64,000 nucleotides of DNA from Haloarchaeobius sp. FL176 (GCF_024609245.1 NZ_JANJYH010000001.1:248001-312000), one strand, 5' to 3'; numbered from the stretch's first letter, positions 43,707 to 52,292 are shown. Made by a program: numbers and translations. The notes: generated by a model from the sequence alone, not told the origin.

Positions 43707-44327
43707 ATGGAAGACGATCAGATTCCGGTCACCGCCGAGGCACCGGACAGCCCGTTCCGCACCACCGGCACCGACCACATGACCATCATCGGGAGCAACG
43801 AGGCGGACACCGTGGCGTTCTACCGCGACCTGCTCGGGATGCCGCTCGTACTCCGACAGCCGAACCTCGACGACCCGTCGCAGACGCACCTGTTCTTCGA
43901 CACGGGTGATGGCCGCATCCTCACGTTCTTCGTGAGCGACGACCGGCCGTCGAACGCCGGCCCGCAACGGACCGGGGTCGGCGGCGTCCACCACCTCGCG
44001 TTCAGTGTCGCCCCCGACCGCTTCGAGGAGATGGTCGAAGCTATCGAGGCGGACGGCCGCGGCTACAACATCTTCGACCGCGGTATCTTCCACTCGCTGT
44101 ACACCACCGACAACAACGGGCTCGTCATCGAACTCGCCACCGACAAGTACGAGTTCCCCGACGAGCGGCGGGCCGAGGTGCTGGCGACGACCCAGCGCAT
44201 CCGTGAGGAGGACGGTGCCGAGTACGCGCAGGACGAGCACATGGCGGCCGCGCTGGAGGAGCTCGGCATCGAGGTCGTGAAGCACGACCTGCCCGACGCG
44301 GACAGCGGCGTCGGCGGCGTCTCGTAA
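43707..44327 (+). CDS. VOC (glyoxalase/dioxygenase) superfamily protein
   Basis: The 206-residue protein has two beta-alpha-beta-beta-beta modules. The first contains TTGTDHMTIIGSNEADTVAF and the second GVGGVHHLAFSVAPDRFEE. Histidines in TDHMT and GVHHLAF and the glutamate in LVIELATD fit the metal ligands of VOC enzymes. The final 50 residues are acidic and helical. Members range from glyoxalases to extradiol dioxygenases; no substrate can be assigned. The gene has a TATA-like TATAT (43675-43679). Confidence 0.85.
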   Translation: MEDDQIPVTAEAPDSPFRTTGTDHMTIIGSNEADTVAFYRDLLGMPLVLRQPNLDDPSQTHLFFDTGDGRILTFFVSDDRPSNAGPQRTGVGGVHHLAFSVAPDRFEEMVEAIEADGRGYNIFDRGIFHSLYTTDNNGLVIELATDKYEFPDERRAEVLATTQRIREEDGAEYAQDEHMAAALEELGIEVVKHDLPDADSGVGGVS

Positions 44328-44383
44328 CCAATCCGTGCAAATCACCCCCCAAAGATAAGCCACCCACGGGTGTAGCGGTGGGT

Positions 44384-44782
44384 ATGTACGAGGTACTGCT
44401 GGCACTCGACACGGCGGAAGAGCGCGCACGTTCTCAGGCTGAGGCGGTCGTCGACCTTCCGGAGGCTCCGGACTCCGTCCGCGTCACTATCTTCCACGTC
44501 TTCCGGGACAACCCGGAGGGGGCGTCCGTGACCCAGCTCGCCACGGTCCACGCAGTCCGTGACGTGCTCGACGAAGCGGGTATCGACTACTCGCTCTCCG
44601 AGTCGAGCGGGGACCCCGCCCCGGAGATTCTCGACCAGGCAGCCAAGAAGGACGTCGACTGCATCTGTGTGAGCGGCCGCCGGCGCTCGCCCGCCGGAAA
44701 GGCCCTGTTCGGCTCGACGACGCAGGGCATCATCCTCGATGCGGACCGCCCGGTGCTCGTCGCACCGCCGCAGAACAAGTAA
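44384..44782 (+). CDS. universal stress protein (UspA family)
   Basis: The 132-residue protein opens MYEVLLALDTAEERA and has the loop GRRRSPAGKALFGSTTQ, the same variant as in the protein at 20803. It ends with PVLVAPPQNK. AAGATAAG (44352-44359) lies about 27 nt before the ATG and may be the TATA element. A GTG two codons upstream is in frame but less likely. Confidence 0.85.
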   Translation: MYEVLLALDTAEERARSQAEAVVDLPEAPDSVRVTIFHVFRDNPEGASVTQLATVHAVRDVLDEAGIDYSLSESSGDPAPEILDQAAKKDVDCICVSGRRRSPAGKALFGSTTQGIILDADRPVLVAPPQNK

Positions 44783-44842
44783 CGGAGGGCTCCGACCCCG
44801 TTTCTCGACGAACTCCTACGCCGAGTGATATCTGTGCCCGAT

Positions 44843-44853
44843 AGAATAAAATG
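44843..44853 (+). promoter_or_regulatory. TATA box supporting the start at 44876
   Basis: AGAATAAAATG lies 23-33 nt before ATG 44876, so that start is preferred over ATG 44855. Confidence 0.55.
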
Positions 44854-44875
44854 AATGCAGTACACTGTGAAATAT

Positions 44876-46687
44876 ATGTCTGGGCAACGTTCACGGACGT
44901 CGCAAGCTGCGACGGGTGACGGCGGCTCGCCGACCGTCGTCAGGACGGACTCGGTGCGTGTGGCGAAGCACCTCTCCGACGACGCGGCGGCCATCCCCGT
45001 CATCAGGTACGAGATCGAGTCGAACGCCGACACCGCTGTCGCAGTCACGCTCCGGGACACGATGCCACCCGGGGTCGAGTCCGACGACGTGGGGTTCCAC
45101 GCCGACTACGAGGCCGACCAGTGGCAGAAGACGACCGAGGGCGTGGAGTTCCGCTACTCGCTCGCGCCGAACGACCTTGTCGAGACGGTGGTCGGCCTCC
45201 GTACTACGTCCGTCCCCGACCCCGCCGCGTTCGCGAGCGAGCCCGAGCTCACGGTCCTCGGCGGGGACGGGACCAGCCGGTCCGCCTCGAGTGCCGACGA
45301 GGACCCCGACACGGCTTCCGGTCCCGAAGTGCCGACTCCCGACGACGAATCGGCGGACTGGGAGCGCGATATGGACCTCTCGTCCATCGAGCGGTCGTTC
45401 GCCGGTCAGGACGCGGCCGGCTCCAGCGACGACGAAGACGACACCGCGCCCGCCGCGCCAACCACTGACGCCTCGGACGAGGTCGCCGACGACCCCCCGA
45501 CCCTCGACCTCGAAAATCCCACGGGCGCGGCACCCGGGAACGACGAACCGAACCTGGGCGACACCTCGACCGACAGCTCGAGCGAAGCCGACGGCGACAG
45601 CGAGCCGCCCGGAACCGACCGACGGCTCGACGCCGAGGACGACGTGGTCGGCGAGCTCGTCGCGGCCTTCCGGAACGACCGCGTCGACGAGGCCGACCGC
45701 GAGCTGCTCCGCAACGAGCTGAACCTCGAGCTCGCCGATTCGACTTCCTCGTTCGTCGACCACCTGCAGTCCCGGGCGAAGCGAAAGCGGGACCAGCTCA
45801 CCGCGGAGCTGGACGGGCTCGAGGAGAGCATCACCGACCTCTACGGGCTGAAAGCCGACGCGAGCAGCGTCTCGAACGTCCAGAACCGGGTCGATGCGCT
45901 CCAGCAGACCACCGCCGAAGCCGAGCGCGTCGAGACGCTCGCGGCGTCGCTGCGTGACCTCGAGGACCGCGCCGCGTCGGCGTCGACAGTCGGCGAGCTG
46001 TCCGACAGACTCGCCCACCTCGCGGACGACGCCGCCCGGGCCGACGATCTGGAGCGTGTCGCCCAGGCCGCCCGCGAACTCGAAGAGCGCAAGGCCGAGG
46101 AGCGGACGGTTGCGGCGCTCGAGCGCTCGCTCGGGAGCGACCTCGAAGCAATCCGGGCGGACCTGGCGGCCGACATCGAGACGACTGGGATCGAACTCGA
46201 TGCCCGCATCGACGATGTCGTGGAGGCCCACGCCACCGTCTCGGAGGTGAACGAACTCGAGGGGCGGCTCGCGAGGCTGCGCGAGCGCGTCGCAGCGCTC
46301 GAGGAGTCCGCCGCGGCCGCGGCGGACCTGCAGGACGCCGAAGAGCGCCTCGATACCGCCGTCTCGACGCTCGCCGACGAGGTCGAGGCGCTCGACGAGC
46401 GCGCGGCCGACGACGACGACGACCTCGGCGCAGTCGAGGAGACGCTCCGGGCGGAGTACGTCACCGAAGCGGACGTCGAGGGCGTTGTGGAGGCGCGGCT
46501 GGACCAGGGGGTCGAGCGCTTCCTCGCCCTCGCACTCGGGACCGGCGCAGTCATGTCGAGTGTCTCGGTTGGGGCGACGACCAGCCTGACCGCGGGCGGT
46601 GCCGTCGCCGCCGTCGGTGTGGCACTGCTCGGCGTCTGGTGGTACCTCGGGCGGCGGCGAACGGACCCCGAGAGCGTCGGCGTCTGA
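44876..46687 (+). CDS. coiled-coil protein with C-terminal membrane anchor
   Basis: The 603-residue protein starts MSGQRSRTSQAATGDGG. Residues about 20-120 form a beta-rich domain (VIRYEIESNADTAVAVTL and EFRYSLAPNDLVETVVGL). About 125-230 is an acidic, Ser/Asp/Thr-rich disordered linker. About 240-540 is a long coiled coil built of repeated LADDAARADDLERV-type heptads. Two hydrophobic helices (about 553-590, LALALGTGAVMSSVSVG and VAAVGVALLGVWWYLG) end the chain with a short cytoplasmic tail. I do not recognise the family. The layout resembles a membrane-tethered scaffold or sensor. An ATG at 44855 would add seven residues. Confidence 0.75.
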   Translation: MSGQRSRTSQAATGDGGSPTVVRTDSVRVAKHLSDDAAAIPVIRYEIESNADTAVAVTLRDTMPPGVESDDVGFHADYEADQWQKTTEGVEFRYSLAPNDLVETVVGLRTTSVPDPAAFASEPELTVLGGDGTSRSASSADEDPDTASGPEVPTPDDESADWERDMDLSSIERSFAGQDAAGSSDDEDDTAPAAPTTDASDEVADDPPTLDLENPTGAAPGNDEPNLGDTSTDSSSEADGDSEPPGTDRRLDAEDDVVGELVAAFRNDRVDEADRELLRNELNLELADSTSSFVDHLQSRAKRKRDQLTAELDGLEESITDLYGLKADASSVSNVQNRVDALQQTTAEAERVETLAASLRDLEDRAASASTVGELSDRLAHLADDAARADDLERVAQAARELEERKAEERTVAALERSLGSDLEAIRADLAADIETTGIELDARIDDVVEAHATVSEVNELEGRLARLRERVAALEESAAAAADLQDAEERLDTAVSTLADEVEALDERAADDDDDLGAVEETLRAEYVTEADVEGVVEARLDQGVERFLALALGTGAVMSSVSVGATTSLTAGGAVAAVGVALLGVWWYLGRRRTDPESVGV

Positions 46688-46715
46688 CACCGGCCGGCAG
46701 TGTTGGGGAGGGGGT

Positions 46716-46778
46716 GGCGTCAGCGGGTGGAGGGCAGGCGTCAGCGGGTGAAGGGCAGGCGTCAGCGGGTGGAGAGGG
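46716..46778 (+). repeat. three tandem copies of a 21-nt repeat
   Basis: The unit GGCGTCAGCGGGTGGAGGGC (plus A) occurs at 46716, 46737 and 46758 with one or a few changes per copy, directly after the coiled-coil gene. No coding role is apparent. Confidence 0.7.
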
Positions 46779-46818
46779 AGGTGATTCGGTGCGGCTCCGC
46801 GGGAAGCCGTCTCGGTGT

Positions 46819-47598
46819 TCAGACACGCTGTAGGTCGATACACGGCTCGAACCCACCGCCGACAACTGTCTCGGCGTCGACCGCACGCCGCTCGTAGGCG
46901 GTCCGTTCGCGTTCGGAGAGTGACTCCCACTGGTCCGAGAGCCGGCGCGTCGCCGTCGAGAGCGGGCCGCGTTCGTCGGCGACGAGCGCCTCGTTGAGCG
47001 CGACCGCGACCGCAGCGGGTGTCGAGCGAGCGAGACACGCATCGGCAGCGGCGTCGGCGTTGACGCTCTCGCCCGTCGGCTCCTCCACGGTGACCCGCTC
47101 GCGCAGCTGGTCGCTGAACCAGACCTCGCGCCCGGTGAGCGGGAGCCGCTCGACGGCGACGCGGGGGTCACCGGTCCAGGCGGGGAACTGCGGCGCGCGA
47201 CGGTAGGCGTCGCCGAAGCCGCCGATCCGGTCCGTGCAGTCCGTACTGAGCAGGTCGTAGCAGGGCTCGCAGACGGCCACGAGGGTGCGGAGGGCCCAGC
47301 TGTCCTGGTCCTCGTCGGCGACGCTGAACAGGTACGCGACCTCGCCGTCGCCGCCGCTCCCGGTGTCGATCTGTGCGGCACAGCGACCGCATCGGTAGCC
47401 GTAGAACGCGACGACAGCGCGGCGACGGGCACCGAAGTCCGGGGGTGCGTCGCGGCGGCCGGTGTCGGGGTCGACGACGCCGTCGTCGTGCGCGGCGTCC
47501 ACGTCGAACCGGTGGTAGCAGTAGCTGCGGTCGTCGACGAGGTACGCGAGGTTGTAGGGTGCGTGCTGGGCGTCCGTCTCGAAGGTGAACTCGGTCAT
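46819..47598 (-). CDS. hypothetical protein with CxxC zinc pairs, HNH-like
   Basis: The 259-residue protein starts MTEFTFETDAQHAPYNLAYL. A cysteine pair CGRC near residue 71 and a second in VCEPCYDLLS near residue 108 are set apart by LFSVADEDQDSWALRTLVA, the spacing of an HNH-type zinc finger. The histidines of the catalytic HNH core are not visible, so nuclease activity is doubtful. The C-terminal half ends in a helix-rich segment LSERERTAYERRAVD. I cannot name the family with confidence. Confidence 0.7.
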   Translation of the reverse strand: MTEFTFETDAQHAPYNLAYLVDDRSYCYHRFDVDAAHDDGVVDPDTGRRDAPPDFGARRRAVVAFYGYRCGRCAAQIDTGSGGDGEVAYLFSVADEDQDSWALRTLVAVCEPCYDLLSTDCTDRIGGFGDAYRRAPQFPAWTGDPRVAVERLPLTGREVWFSDQLRERVTVEEPTGESVNADAAADACLARSTPAAVAVALNEALVADERGPLSTATRRLSDQWESLSERERTAYERRAVDAETVVGGGFEPCIDLQRV

Positions 47599-47785
47599 GG
47601 GTTGGTGGAGTCGGCGCTGGCGGTCGAACGGCGGTTCCTCCACGGGTGGCCGCCTGCCAGCAGTACAGGGCGTGCTGGCGGTGGAGCCACGCGCTGCCGG
47701 GCGTCGGGGACCGGCGTGACGGGGGGCCTCAGCGAGAAAGCGGCGTACCCGTCACCGTGGTCGACGGCTTGTCACCGTGTGCGGC

Positions 47786-47808
47786 GTACCGGTGGTCGCC
47801 ACCAGTAC
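47786..47808. repeat. inverted repeat
   Basis: GTAC (47786-47789) and GGTGG (47791-47795) pair with CCACC (47799-47803) and GTAC (47805-47808) around a TCG loop, with one mismatch between the two stems. Confidence 0.65.
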
Positions 47809-47993
47809 GGGTCTCGTTCCGCACGACGTGGGTACGCGTCATGTAACTCGATATTCAGGCTATGGGGTGTTAAAATTTTCTATCGTAAACTTATACCACT
47901 TATAATTGGTGTGGCTCCGGTTCTTTCGTGGATTACCCAATAAACACCCAATCAGTTCCGAGTTCAGTGCCCCCGGCCCGGACCAGCGTAAGA

Positions 47994-48004
47994 AACAAGT
48001 AAAT
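47994..48004 (+). promoter_or_regulatory. TATA element of the thiolase gene
   Basis: AACAAGTAAAT lies 20-30 nt before ATG 48024. Confidence 0.5.
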
Positions 48005-48023
48005 CGTGGTACAGTTGCTATCG

Positions 48024-49220
48024 ATGAACGAGCCAGTCATCGTGGACGCGGTACGGACACCGTTCGGGAAACGCGACGGTGCGTTCCGTGATACTCATCC
48101 ACAGGACCTCGCGGCAGCACCGCTCCGTGCGCTGGAGGAACGCAACGGCTTCGACCCCGCCATCGTCGACGACGTGGTGTACGGCTGTGTGACCCCGAAA
48201 GGCGACCAGGGGTCGAACATCGCTCGCATCGCACCCCTCGTGGCGGGGTGGGGCGAAGAGATACCCAGAGACGCCGGGGCCGGCGCGTCCTACGAGGGCC
48301 GCCACGGCCCGCCGGGCGTCCAGCCCAACCGGATGTGCGGCTCCGGGCAGCAGGCCATCAACTTCGCGGCCGGGCAGGTCGCCGCCGGCTTTCAGGACGT
48401 GGTCGTCGCCGGCGGTGTCGAGCACATGACGCGCGAGCCGATGGGATCGGACGGCGGCTCGATGGCCGAGACTTACAGCGAGCACTACTCGGAGCTCGTC
48501 CCGCAGGGCGAGTCCGCCGAGCGCATCGCCGAGACGTGGGGCTTCGACCGGGACGACCTCGACGACCTCGCCGTGGACTCCCAGCGACGCTGGGGCGAGG
48601 CGTGGGAAGCTGGCCGCTACGACTCGCAGGTCGTCCCCGTCGAGACGACGCTCGACGGCGAGCCAATCACGGTCGAACGCGACGGCCACGCCAGACCCGG
48701 CACCGACATGGACACCCTCGGGGGGCTCCCGCTCGCGTTCCGCGAGGAGGGCGAGGGCGTCATCCACGCCGGCAACAGCTCCGGTATCGTCGACGGCGCG
48801 GCCGCGACGCTCGTCTGCTCCCGCGAGGTCGCCGAGGCGAACGGCTGGGAGCCGATGGCGCGTATCGTCGCCCAGGAGGTCGTCGGCGTCGACCCCGTGA
48901 TGATGCTCACCGGTCCCATCCCGGCCACCCAGCAGCTCCTCGATTCGGAGGACATGACGGTCGACGACGTCGACCTGTTCGAGGTGAACGAGGCGTTCGC
49001 GAGCGTCGTCGCCGCGTGGCTCGAAGAAACGGGCGCGCCGTGGGAGCGCACGAACGTCAACGGCGGGGCCATCGCCCACGGCCACCCGCTCGGGGCGACC
49101 GGCGCGGCCCTCGTGACGAAGCTGGTCCACGAACTCGAACGGACCGGCGCGGAGACGGCGCTCTCCGCGATGTGTATCGGGTTCGGACAGGGCATCGCGA
49201 CGCTCATCGAGCGCGAATAA
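48024..49220 (+). CDS. thiolase (acetyl-CoA C-acyltransferase)
   Basis: The 398-residue enzyme has the nucleophilic cysteine in NRMCGSGQQA (Cys105), the histidine in GGAIAHGHPLGAT and the second cysteine in MCIGFGQG. VNEAFA is also present, so all four thiolase motifs are intact. It condenses or cleaves acyl-CoA in beta-oxidation, or makes acetoacetyl-CoA for polyhydroxybutyrate or mevalonate routes. Haloarchaeal thiolases often pair with a DUF35 protein, but none is adjacent here. The start MNEPVIVDAVRTP is the family's normal N-terminus. Confidence 0.94.
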   Translation: MNEPVIVDAVRTPFGKRDGAFRDTHPQDLAAAPLRALEERNGFDPAIVDDVVYGCVTPKGDQGSNIARIAPLVAGWGEEIPRDAGAGASYEGRHGPPGVQPNRMCGSGQQAINFAAGQVAAGFQDVVVAGGVEHMTREPMGSDGGSMAETYSEHYSELVPQGESAERIAETWGFDRDDLDDLAVDSQRRWGEAWEAGRYDSQVVPVETTLDGEPITVERDGHARPGTDMDTLGGLPLAFREEGEGVIHAGNSSGIVDGAAATLVCSREVAEANGWEPMARIVAQEVVGVDPVMMLTGPIPATQQLLDSEDMTVDDVDLFEVNEAFASVVAAWLEETGAPWERTNVNGGAIAHGHPLGATGAALVTKLVHELERTGAETALSAMCIGFGQGIATLIERE

Positions 49221-49314
49221 GCGGTCGGTCAGCCGGGATGCTCGCTCTCGAGCGCGGTATCCCCGCGGAGCGGCCGCTGTCGGTTGGCGCGCTCGAAAGA
49301 GAAGAACCGCCGAA

Positions 49315-49929
49315 TCAGGCGAGCCGCGCGAACGCGAGCGTGCCGGAGATATTCTTGATGTAGATCTGGACCACGTCGCCCTCCTGCGCGCCGGGCACGA
49401 AGATGGTGTACTTGCCCTTCTCGGCCACACCGTCGCCCTTGCGGCCGGTGCCGGTGATCTTGACCTCGTAGGTACGTCCCTCCTCGACCTCGTCGGGATT
49501 GACGTTGGCGCTGCTCGGGGACTTGCTCTTCGAGACGGGCTGGAAGGCACCACAGGCCTCACAGCGCAGCATGTCGACGCCGTCCTCGGTCACGAGGCGC
49601 GTGTCGGGGAGGCCGCACTCGCCGCAGGTGACGTACTCGTCGATGTACTGCTGGATGGCCGCGTCGAAGTCGGAGACGGAGAACGAACCGTTGTAGCGGG
49701 CGCGGTTGCCGTCGAACTGGCCGTTGGTACCGAGCTCCCGCTGGATGGTCCGGTGGAGGTGCTGGGAGTCCCGCGAGAGGGCGTCAGCAATGGCCTGGAG
49801 GTTGGTGAGCCGTGTGAACGCACCGTCTGTCTCGCCCGCGGGGTCGGGAACGGAGAGGCGGCTGCCAGCGTCCTGCGGTCTGTCGGGGAGGTCGTCGTGT
49901 GCTCGGTCGAGAAGTGCCTCGTATTCCAT
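49315..49929 (-). CDS. eif2b: translation initiation factor aIF2 subunit beta with TRAM domain
   Basis: The 204-residue protein carries the aIF2-beta core: LQAIADALSRDSQHLHRTI and RELGTNGQFDG. The zinc ribbon cysteines are 102/105 (CGEC) and 123/126 (CEAC). A linker (about 130-150) leads to a TRAM RNA-binding domain (EEGRTYEVKITGTGRKGDG to the end), a haloarchaeal fusion. The beta subunit helps place initiator tRNA in aIF2. It is monocistronic on the minus strand and convergent with the thiolase gene. Confidence 0.92.
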   Translation of the reverse strand: MEYEALLDRAHDDLPDRPQDAGSRLSVPDPAGETDGAFTRLTNLQAIADALSRDSQHLHRTIQRELGTNGQFDGNRARYNGSFSVSDFDAAIQQYIDEYVTCGECGLPDTRLVTEDGVDMLRCEACGAFQPVSKSKSPSSANVNPDEVEEGRTYEVKITGTGRKGDGVAEKGKYTIFVPGAQEGDVVQIYIKNISGTLAFARLA

Positions 49930-50034
49930 ACACGCTGGAGGTGATGGGCGCGTTTCAACCTTCGGATACTGCCGTCGGCGGCCGTCCGGCGGTTCGCGGG
50001 TGGCTGACGGAGAAGCCCGAGGGTTCCCGACGGG

Positions 50035-50475
50035 CTACCTTCGGTGTTCGACGGCGACGTCGGTCGACCCACCATCGGGAAGCGCGTGGACCAGATCGAC
50101 ACCGGTGACACGCCCGGAGAACGTGAGCCGCGACTGGTAGGTACACACCGGCTGGTCGTCGCAGGACTCGCAGTCGGTGTCGCCGCCCGTCGGTCGAACC
50201 GGCGTCGCCTCGACGATGGCCTTCCCGCGCTCGTCCTCGGACGTGAACACGCTCAGGTTCACGTCGTCACAGGGGGTGTGCAGCAGGAGGTCCCCGCTGA
50301 CGACGACGGTATCCGAGCCGTCGAACCGCACGGTGCCCTCGCTGACAGGGTCGGCCACGCACCGGCGGGCCGAGACGGTGGTGTCGGCGTCGTCGATGCC
50401 GAAAGAGTCCCCGCTCAGACAGCCGGCCAACGGGACCGCACCACAGAGTGCGGACAGGACGCGGCGTCGGTCCAT
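50035..50475 (-). CDS. small Tat-type lipoprotein
   Basis: The 146-residue protein starts MDRRRVLSALCGAVPLAGC, nearly the same signal as the lipoprotein at 32546-33406, with a lipobox AGC. The mature part contains four cysteines in CESCDDQPVCTYQ and DTTVSARRCVADP, suggesting a disulfide or metal site, and a beta-rich core (TVRFDGSDTVVVSGDLLLH). No family could be identified. It faces the outside. It lies back to back with the sirtuin gene. Confidence 0.75.
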   Translation of the reverse strand: MDRRRVLSALCGAVPLAGCLSGDSFGIDDADTTVSARRCVADPVSEGTVRFDGSDTVVVSGDLLLHTPCDDVNLSVFTSEDERGKAIVEATPVRPTGGDTDCESCDDQPVCTYQSRLTFSGRVTGVDLVHALPDGGSTDVAVEHRR

Positions 50476-50595
50476 ACACTGATTCCCACCGAACAGTTCA
50501 TCAATCTGTCCACTTCTCGCTGGAGCAGCAGGCTCTCGAACAGCAGAACCCGACGAGCAGCAGGTGCTTTACCGACGGCGGCCGATAGACCGGCC

Positions 50596-51351
50596 GTGAC
50601 CGACCCGGACACCGTCGCGGCCGCGATCGCCGACGCCGAGGAGGTAGTCGCACTGACCGGCGCTGGCCTCTCCACCGCCTCCGGCATCCCGGACTTCCGG
50701 AGCGAGGGCGGCCTCTGGGACGAGTTCGACGAGGGAGCGTTCACCATCCGACGCTACCGCGCACAGCCGGCCCGGTTCTGGGCGGACTGGCTCTCGCTGC
50801 ACGACCACTTCTTCGACGGCGAGGTCGCCCCCAATGCGGCGCACGATGCGCTGGCCCGGCTGGAGCACGCGGGCCACCTCGACGCGCTGCTGACCCAGAA
50901 CGTCGACGGACTGCACGCCGAGGCCGGCTCCGAGACCGTCGTCCACCTCCACGGCACCGGGACGCGGGCGACCTGCCCCGACTGCGGCGCGTCCATCGCC
51001 GTCGAGGCCGCCCGCGACCGCGTCGCCGCCGGCGAGGGCGCGCCGACCTGCGACTGTGGCGGCGTCTACAAGCCCGACACCGTGCTGTTCGGCGAACAAC
51101 TGCCCCCTGTGGCTATCCAAGAGGCGCGGCGGCGGGCGGAGACGGCGGACGTGTTCCTGGCCGCGGGCTCGTCCCTGACCGTCGACCCCGCTGGCCTGCT
51201 GCCCGACACCGCGCTCCGAAATGGCGCGACGCTCGTCGTCGTGAACCTCGACCGCACGAAGTACGCGGCCAGGGCCGACCACGTCGCCCGCCGGTCCGTC
51301 GAAGAGTTCCTGCCGGCGGTCGTGGCGCGGGTTGCGGAGCTCGACCGCTGA
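50596..51351 (+). CDS. NAD-dependent protein deacylase, sirtuin family
   Basis: The 251-residue protein has every class III sirtuin motif: GAGLSTASGIPDFR near residue 20, TQNVDGLH near 105, the catalytic histidine in HLHGTG, and the zinc module CPDC with CDCGG. It removes acyl groups from lysines using NAD+. The start is a GTG (VTDPDTVAAAIADAEEV), just before the Rossmann core; the frame continues upstream without coding bias. In archaea such enzymes act on chromatin proteins and metabolic enzymes. Confidence 0.93.
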   Translation: MTDPDTVAAAIADAEEVVALTGAGLSTASGIPDFRSEGGLWDEFDEGAFTIRRYRAQPARFWADWLSLHDHFFDGEVAPNAAHDALARLEHAGHLDALLTQNVDGLHAEAGSETVVHLHGTGTRATCPDCGASIAVEAARDRVAAGEGAPTCDCGGVYKPDTVLFGEQLPPVAIQEARRRAETADVFLAAGSSLTVDPAGLLPDTALRNGATLVVVNLDRTKYAARADHVARRSVEEFLPAVVARVAELDR

Positions 51352-51354
51352 GTC

Positions 51355-52272
51355 TCAGTCCTCGGCCAGCCGCGCCGTGACGACGCTGCTCGTCAGCTCG
51401 TCGAGCGTAGCGGTGACGGTGTAGGCCGGTGTCTCCACCCGGAGGCGGGAGTCCGGCGTGACGTCCGCGAACCGGACGTGGACCTCGAACGTCCCGTCGC
51501 GCTGGACCGGCGCGGCTTCGACCCGGTCGCTCCCGACGTGGCGCGCCACGACCATCTCGCCGGCGTATCGCCGTCGGGTGCGCCCCCGGACGCGGTAGAG
51601 GGTGCGGTTCGACGCGTCGGCCCCGACCACGGGATAGGACTGGTCAACCCACTCGAAGAAGCCCTCGTCGATGACGTAGACGTTCTCGTAGCCCGCGGCC
51701 TGAAGCTCGGCCGCCCGCATGGAGGAGAGGTGGTGCGGGCAGCCGCAGTAGCAGACGATGCGCTCGTCGGTCGCCCAGTCGCCGACGTGGGTGTCGTCGA
51801 TACCGGTCCCGACCGGGCTCGCGACCGCGCCGAGGACGTGGGACTCACGGTACTGGCTCAGCCCGCGGGCGTCGGCGATCCGGGCCTCCTGGCGCGCCCA
51901 CCAGTAGTGGACGTCCTCGATGGGTGCGAGCTGTATCTGCTCCCCCTCGACGCCGATGGTCCGGTAGCTCGACGTGTCAACCGCGCGTTCGGCGGGCACC
52001 GCCTCGGGCTCAGGTGGGAAGCCGTCGGTCGGGTTCGGGTCGCCGGGGTTCGCGGTCACGTCGCGCGGGGAGTCCGAGGAGCCGCCCGACTCGGTCCCGT
52101 CCCCGCCGATCTCCTTCGGGGTGTTCGCGTCGGTCGTCCCGCTGGTCGTCTCCGTCGGGGCCTCCGTTCCTGTTGCCGGGTCCGTCCCGGCGGCGTCGCC
52201 GCCGTCGCCGAGACAGCCGGTCAGGGTGCCGAGGGCGACGGCACCGGAAGCGAGCAGCGCGCGTCGTTTCAT
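51355..52272 (-). CDS. exported rhodanese-domain lipoprotein
   Basis: The 305-residue protein starts MKRRALLASGAVALGTLTGC, a Tat-type lipoprotein signal, and a Thr/Gly/Asp-rich linker of about 60 residues. Residues about 120-210 form a rhodanese-like domain: ARGLSQYRESHVLGAVASP, the active-site loop VCYCGCPHHLSSMRAAEL and the C-terminal helix motif YVIDEGFFEW. A beta-rich extension (about 220-305) follows, containing GTFEVHVRFADV. The active-site loop has two cysteines (CYCGC). It may handle persulfide or cyanide outside the cell. A minus-strand T-rich element (52293-52301) lies upstream. Confidence 0.82.
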   Translation of the reverse strand: MKRRALLASGAVALGTLTGCLGDGGDAAGTDPATGTEAPTETTSGTTDANTPKEIGGDGTESGGSSDSPRDVTANPGDPNPTDGFPPEPEAVPAERAVDTSSYRTIGVEGEQIQLAPIEDVHYWWARQEARIADARGLSQYRESHVLGAVASPVGTGIDDTHVGDWATDERIVCYCGCPHHLSSMRAAELQAAGYENVYVIDEGFFEWVDQSYPVVGADASNRTLYRVRGRTRRRYAGEMVVARHVGSDRVEAAPVQRDGTFEVHVRFADVTPDSRLRVETPAYTVTATLDELTSSVVTARLAED

Positions 52273-52292
52273 ACCAGATTAGTTCAGTCGGA

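Larger units (their letters stand above)
47599..48023. other. 425-nt gene-free stretch, partly AT-rich
   Basis: The first half is GC-rich with a direct repeat (GCGGCGTACC twice, near 47740 and 47781) and a stem GTAC-GGTGG/CCACC-GTAC. The second half (about 47870-47925) is one of the most AT-rich parts of the window (TTAAAATTTTC, CTTATAATT). It contains the thiolase promoter and no credible gene. Confidence 0.5.

Noticed and set aside
42513-44429. 638-codon minus-strand frame over the ABC permease, VOC and UspA genes
   Set aside because: Covers three well-supported plus-strand genes and lacks any domain.
44891-47038. 715-codon open frame antisense to the coiled-coil gene
   Set aside because: Shadow reading; basic, low-complexity product that overlaps a real plus-strand gene and the 3' end of another.
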